Assembly: GCA_045403155.1 (NCBI GenBank)
Contig: JAXIPB010000285.1
Location: forward strand, 1 to 16,244
Direction: 5' to 3'
DNA length: 16,244 bases
From: JAXIPB01 sp045403155
Lineage (GTDB): Bacteria > Actinomycetota > Actinomycetes > Mycobacteriales > Micromonosporaceae
Numbering within the stretch: the first letter of the stretch is position 1; every line of letters begins with the position of its first letter. The position numbers and the translations under genes are program-made. Positions 13,204-16,244 of this stretch are shown one piece after another. A model generated the notes under the pieces. It was given only the letters and a program-made list of their open reading frames with translations. It did no database searches and was not told the origin of the DNA.

Positions 13204-13857
13204 ATGCACGTGGGCGACCTGCGCGATGAATTGGCCCGCGTCGGCCGAGACGTCACCAGGGCCGGCTTCGTCGTCGGTAGCGGCGGCAACATGTCTGCTC
13301 GGGAGCCCGGATCGGACGATCTCTGGGTCACCGGTGCCGGAACATGGCTCGATCGGCTGGATCGGGACTCGTTCGCCCGCGTTCGGCTAGCGGATGGCAC
13401 GGTCGTTGGCCTTGGCGTGAGCGAGCCGCGCGTCGATGCCACCACCGAACTGGCTCTGCACGTGGCCACCTATCGGGTGCGGCACGACGTCAACGCGATC
13501 ATCCACCTGCATCCGCAGATGACGGTGCTTCTCGACGCCCTTGGCGAGCGGATTCGGCTGATCACGACCGATCATGCCTTTTATCTACGGCGGATCGTGA
13601 CGACACCGTTCCACCCACCCGGCAGTAACGAACTCGCCTCCGCCGCCGCCGCCGCTGCGGAGGATGGCACGAACTGCGTCGTCCTCGGTCACCATGGCTG
13701 CTCGGTGCTCGGTGAGACCGTCGAGATGGCACACCGGCGAGCCGCCAATCTGGAGGAGGCGGCCGTCCTCACGTACCGGGCCCTGGTTCTGACCGGAGGC
13801 CTAGGTTCGCGAACGATTCCTGAGTGCCCGCCGGATTTGTTGATGGGCACGATCTGA
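13204..13857 (+). CDS. Class II aldolase/adducin-family protein
   Basis: 217 residues, of the family that includes L-fuculose-phosphate aldolase and L-ribulose-5-phosphate epimerase: zinc-dependent enzymes acting on sugar phosphates. Visible: GNMSAR (28-33, phosphate-binding region), catalytic Glu82 (DATTELALH), zinc ligands His101 and His103 (IIHLHPQ) and His164 (GHHGCSVLG). All metal ligands are present, so an active enzyme rather than adducin-like is likely; the substrate is unknown. The usual Asn-His-Gly is His-His-Gly here. Start ATG 13204 is chosen because the protein begins directly with the family's first helix; upstream in-frame sequence overlaps the regulator and the hairpin. The ribosome site is poor (AGAAGG at 13184-13189 is 14 nt away), and GTG 13210 is an alternative. 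Confidence 0.88.
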   Translation: MHVGDLRDELARVGRDVTRAGFVVGSGGNMSAREPGSDDLWVTGAGTWLDRLDRDSFARVRLADGTVVGLGVSEPRVDATTELALHVATYRVRHDVNAIIHLHPQMTVLLDALGERIRLITTDHAFYLRRIVTTPFHPPGSNELASAAAAAAEDGTNCVVLGHHGCSVLGETVEMAHRRAANLEEAAVLTYRALVLTGGLGSRTIPECPPDLLMGTI

Positions 13858-13928
13858 CCGTGCGCAATTACGGACGGTAACTGCATCGAGCGGCCGCATG
13901 GCCGGCTGCGGCGAAACCTCACGCTGGT

Positions 13929-13956
13929 TTGCGAAATGCCCGTTGTTCCGTACGCT
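13929..13956 (+). promoter_or_regulatory. Predicted promoter of the VWA-domain gene
   Basis: -35 TTGCGA (13929-13934), 16-nt spacer, -10 TACGCT (13951-13956), giving a leader of roughly 25 nt to the GTG at 13989. The spacing and hexamers fit a housekeeping sigma promoter. The rest of the 131-bp gap after the aldolase shows only a short CGGCC-GCAT-GGCCG hairpin (13891-13904). Confidence 0.6.
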
Positions 13957-13988
13957 GGCGCAGAACCGTTTGCGAACCTGGGGGCCAC

Positions 13989-15686
13989 GTGTCCGGACGC
14001 CATCGCACCTTCGGCCCACCGGGTCGCGGGCGGCGTCGCATGCCGATCGTGGTCGGTGCGCTCGTGGCGCTCGTCGGGCTCACGGCAGTCACGGTGAGTA
14101 TCGTCTCCGCCAGCGCCTCGGGCTGCTCTGGCGGCGTTCCGTTGCGGGTGGTCGCCACGCCGGAGATCGCACCCGTGCTCGAGGACATCGGTTCAGCCTG
14201 GGCATCCGCCAAACCCCAGGTGAGTGGAAAGTGCATCAACCTCACGATCGAGGGCACCCCCTCGCCGATCGTCGCCAGCAGCTTGACCGTGTACGCGGGG
14301 AGCGCGATCGACGTGGCCGCCGCGCCGGAGCCGACGCCCGCCGAGGACGCCATCCCGACCGTTTGGCTGCCGGACTCGACGGCGTGGCTGCGCAGAGTGC
14401 AGGTCGTCGATCGGGCGGCGTTCGCCCCCGACGTCCGCTCCATCGCAAGCTCGCCCGTCGTCGTGGCCATGCCGGAGGCGGCTGCGAAGCTGGTCGGCTG
14501 GCCAGCTCGGCGGCTCCAGGTGGGGGCGGTGAAGGCCATGCTTGGCGAGGGCGGACCGCTGAAGCTGGGCATCGCCGAACCGCGACGGGAGACGGCGAGC
14601 CTGGCCGTGACCATGGTGCTCGGCGAGGCGCTCGCGACGACTGACGAGGACCTGCCGGCGCTGGTCAAGACGTTGCGGACCGTCGTGAAAACCACAAGCA
14701 CGGCGGAGCTCCTGCGTACCTTCGGGGCGAAGGTCAACGCAGGCCCCGTGTCCGAGCAGGCCCTACTCGCCTACAACGCCACTGACCCCCCGCTCAAGCT
14801 GGTCGCCGTCCAACTCGAGCCTGCCGCGCCGCAGCTCGACTACCCGTTCGCCATCAGGTCCGGTATTCCCCGTGAGTCCGCCCTCGCTGCCGAGCTGTTC
14901 CGGGCCGAGCTCCTCAATGGCGCGTCGTCCGAGCAGCTCGCCCGCAAGGCGTTCCGCAGCCCGAACGGGCGCGCCGACGCCGGGTTCCCCTCATCGACCG
15001 CGACCCGGCTCGACCCCGTCAACGGTCCTATCGTGGAGGATTCGGAGCGGGTCCTGCGCGCACTCGGCCTGTGGAGCGCCGCGAACTCGCCGTCTCGGAC
15101 CCTGGCGCTCTTCGACGTAACCTCCTCCATGGGCACCGTGATGCAGACGGCCAGCGGCGCTGCCACCCGGGCCGCCGTGATGGCGGGCGCGGCCCAGGGC
15201 GGGCTCGATCTCTTCACCACCGACAGCCGGGTCGGGATGTGGGCGTTCGCCGCGCAGCACCAAGAGGTGCTCGCGATCGACGATCTGACGCCTGCCCGCC
15301 GAGCGGAGTTCGACCAGCGGCTCGGCTCGGCGCGCCCATCGGGCACGAACCGGTCGGAGCTCTACTCGACGCTGCTTGCTGCATACAAACTCATGAAGGA
15401 CGGGTACGACGAGACCCGGCCCAACATCATTGTGGTGCTCACGGACGGCGCAGACAGCAACAGCAGCTCTCTTCGCCGCGATCAGTTCAGCCAGGACCTG
15501 CAGAAGCTCGCGGATCCCACCAAGCCGATCCGGGTCGTGCTCATCGGCATCGGAGTTGGTCCGCCGGATGCGACGAGTCTGCAGCGCATCGCCGAGATCG
15601 TCGGCGGCGGCTACTTCCCCCTCACGAGCCCCGAACAGATCCAAACGATCTTCCTCAAGGCCCTCCTCCAAGTCGGCGCCGCCTAA
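13989..15686 (+). CDS. Membrane-anchored substrate-binding-like and von Willebrand factor A protein
   Basis: 565 residues. A basic N-terminus (GRGRRR) and one hydrophobic segment (about 18-43) give a signal anchor or signal peptide; the following ASGC is a poor lipobox. Residues about 50-330 resemble a periplasmic substrate-binding fold (PLRVVATPEIAPVLEDIGSAW, later LDYPFAI). A VWA domain follows from about 370: metal-site DVTSS (376-380, Thr where DxSxS has Ser), Thr453 (SGTNRSEL) and Asp486 (VVLTDGAD), so the MIDAS site is essentially complete. Such fused proteins are common in actinobacteria and probably act outside the membrane in metal-dependent protein contacts; the ligand is unknown. 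GTG 13989 follows GGGGG (13980-13984) and a promoter at 13929-13956; an in-frame TTG at 13929 lies inside that promoter and is rejected. Confidence 0.9.
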   Translation: MSGRHRTFGPPGRGRRRMPIVVGALVALVGLTAVTVSIVSASASGCSGGVPLRVVATPEIAPVLEDIGSAWASAKPQVSGKCINLTIEGTPSPIVASSLTVYAGSAIDVAAAPEPTPAEDAIPTVWLPDSTAWLRRVQVVDRAAFAPDVRSIASSPVVVAMPEAAAKLVGWPARRLQVGAVKAMLGEGGPLKLGIAEPRRETASLAVTMVLGEALATTDEDLPALVKTLRTVVKTTSTAELLRTFGAKVNAGPVSEQALLAYNATDPPLKLVAVQLEPAAPQLDYPFAIRSGIPRESALAAELFRAELLNGASSEQLARKAFRSPNGRADAGFPSSTATRLDPVNGPIVEDSERVLRALGLWSAANSPSRTLALFDVTSSMGTVMQTASGAATRAAVMAGAAQGGLDLFTTDSRVGMWAFAAQHQEVLAIDDLTPARRAEFDQRLGSARPSGTNRSELYSTLLAAYKLMKDGYDETRPNIIVVLTDGADSNSSSLRRDQFSQDLQKLADPTKPIRVVLIGIGVGPPDATSLQRIAEIVGGGYFPLTSPEQIQTIFLKALLQVGAA

Positions 15687-15760
15687 TCCCTATCCCCATC
15701 CCTATCCCCATCCCTGCGCCCTTTTGTGCTGATCAGCGCCCTTCTGCGCCCTTCTGCGCC
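15687..15760 (+). repeat. Two short tandem arrays after the VWA gene
   Basis: A 12-bp unit TCCCTATCCCCA is repeated about 2.5 times (15687-15714). Then GCGCCCTTCT-type 10-mers are repeated (GCGCCCTTTT at 15717, GCGCCCTTCT at 15737 and 15747), running into the left arm of repeat copy 3. The second array looks like slippage duplications of the hairpin's own GCGCC flank. Confidence 0.8.
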
Positions 15761-15826
15761 GATCATGATTTGGAGGTCATGATCGGCGCAGTTTTGCGAC
15801 GGTGAGGTCATGATCGTGGCGATCTT
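15754..15826 (+). repeat. Palindromic repeat, copy 3
   Basis: 15-bp arms at 15754-15768 and 15777-15791 (core TGCGCCGATCATGA), followed by TTTTGCGACGG and, 17 nt after the stem, the satellite TCATGATCGTGGCGATCTT (15808-15826). Same orientation as copy 2. In the left arm the usual ACCT has become ATTT, which in RNA still forms G-U pairs with AGGT. It lies 67 nt after the VWA stop and could terminate that transcript. Confidence 0.85.
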
Positions 15827-16069
15827 GGCCTGTGGCGATGTGTTCCTGCGGCTTGATCGCCGCAACTGTCCGACACTTGCCCGGCCCGAGTCGGCCGAAT
15901 TGGGCAAGTGGTTGACACCTGCGATGACCTTGGCGCGCATGAAGTGACACGGCCTTTGGAACGGTCATCAGCGTCGTGCGTCGGTCGGCGCAACGCCCAC
16001 ACCGGCGAGGAATCGGCCGTCGCCCAGATGTCGCCGTTCGACACACTGTGATCTCCGTGTACAACTCGA
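15827..16069. other. Non-coding stretch with inverted repeats
   Basis: No convincing gene on either strand. Two hairpins are visible: TGCGGC/GCCGCA (15847-15852 and 15859-15864), and a 9-bp CACTTGCCC (15874-15882) with GGGCAAGTG (15902-15910) that encloses GGCC...GGCC. A TTGACA at 15912-15917 lacks a matching -10. The rest (15941-16069) shows nothing recognisable. It may be decayed mobile or intergenic DNA. Confidence 0.5.
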
Positions 16070-16119
16070 AAGATCCTCGTGATCATGACGCCAGCGTCGC
16101 GAAAAGGCGCCGATCATGA
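16070..16119 (-). repeat. Palindromic repeat, copy 4, interrupted in mid-hairpin
   Basis: Reverse orientation: satellite AAGATCCTCGTGATCATGA (16070-16088), a 17-nt spacer ending GAAAA, then one hairpin arm GGCGCCGATCATGA (16106-16119). The rest of the palindrome (CCTCCAGGTC...) is missing and replaced by GTGCGCC, the 5' end of a group II intron. The other half is expected at the intron's 3' end beyond this window. Confidence 0.85.
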
Positions 16120-16244
16120 GTGCGCCGGGATAAACCGGCATGAAGAAGGAGATGAGAGAGCTCTACATCGAAGGGGCTAGCGACCCCACGGTGGCCCCGA
16201 GTCATGCGTGGCGGCCCGTGAGGGTCGTGGCGAAGCGTTGACAG
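16120..16244 (+). mobile_element. Group II intron, 5' end (partial, runs off the window)
   Basis: The segment starts GTGCGCC, matching the group II intron 5' consensus GUGYG, exactly where the palindromic repeat breaks off. Downstream it encodes pieces of a pattern I recall from the 5' (domain I) part of many actinobacterial and other bacterial group II introns: MRELYIEG in one frame (16152-16175) and PHGGPESCVAAREGRGEALT in another (16184-16243). The two pieces are offset by two single-base differences in the runs GGGG (16173-16176) and CCCC (16184-16187). The apparent 33-codon frame at 16140-16241 is therefore probably structured RNA rather than a gene. Reverse transcriptase/maturase, domain V and the 3' end are outside the window. 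Identification rests on memory of the family, not a search. Confidence 0.78.

Noticed and set aside
15683..16086. Small minus-strand open frames in the final gap
   Set aside because: They run through the palindromic repeats and tandem arrays, have no ribosome sites, and resemble random translation.
16140..16241. 33-codon protein gene MKKEMRELYIEG...
   Set aside because: Fits better as part of the group II intron 5' region; its second half matches the family pattern only in another frame.
1..16244. CRISPR array, tRNA or rRNA genes
   Set aside because: No regularly spaced direct repeats with unique spacers were seen, and no cloverleaf or rRNA-like segment was recognised by eye.

Overview
The window is high-GC DNA with actinobacterial hallmarks: the dnaK-grpE-dnaJ-hspR operon order, HspR-type HAIR operators in front of dnaK and clpB, GTG and TTG starts, and a clpB...SDR-pyrE neighbourhood like the one I recall from mycobacteria. 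The genus cannot be named from the sequence alone.

Layout. (1) 1-4724, plus strand: a palindromic repeat, a dnaK promoter framed by two HAIR operators, then dnaK, grpE, dnaJ and hspR. Three of the four genes are tightly coupled (GTGA overlap dnaK/grpE, ATGA overlap dnaJ/hspR). A very stable GC stem-loop lies in the first codons of grpE. (2) 4736-4805: second copy of the palindromic repeat, right after hspR. (3) 4831-7601, minus strand: a conserved hypothetical protein, a FabG-like short-chain dehydrogenase, a small four-helix membrane protein with an operator-like palindrome at its start, and a putative lipoprotein intradiol dioxygenase. This block separates the two HspR-controlled loci. (4) 7691-12650, plus strand: HAIR operator, clpB, a proline-rich membrane protein, a second SDR, and pyrE. 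(5) 12732-15686, plus strand: an ArsR-type regulator with the CVC metal motif, a class II aldolase, and a membrane-anchored substrate-binding-like/VWA protein. (6) 15687-16244: no convincing protein gene. It holds local tandem repeats, a third copy of the palindromic repeat, unexplained inverted repeats, and a fourth repeat copy that is cut in the middle of its hairpin by the 5' end of a group II intron.

How it works together. DnaK, GrpE and DnaJ form the Hsp70 cycle and ClpB is the partner disaggregase. HspR (last gene of the first operon) would repress both the dnaK operon and clpB through the HAIR sites, so the window holds a nearly complete HspR regulon. The remaining genes are metabolic or envelope genes with no visible link to it.

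Most interesting observation: a composite ~70-bp dispersed repeat (hairpin arm GGCGCCGATCATGACCT plus a satellite AAGATCSYCGTGATCATGA element about 17-19 nt away) occurs four times. One copy is the insertion site of a group II intron that starts GTGCGCC at 16120. The intron runs off the window, so its reverse transcriptase and 3' end are not seen.
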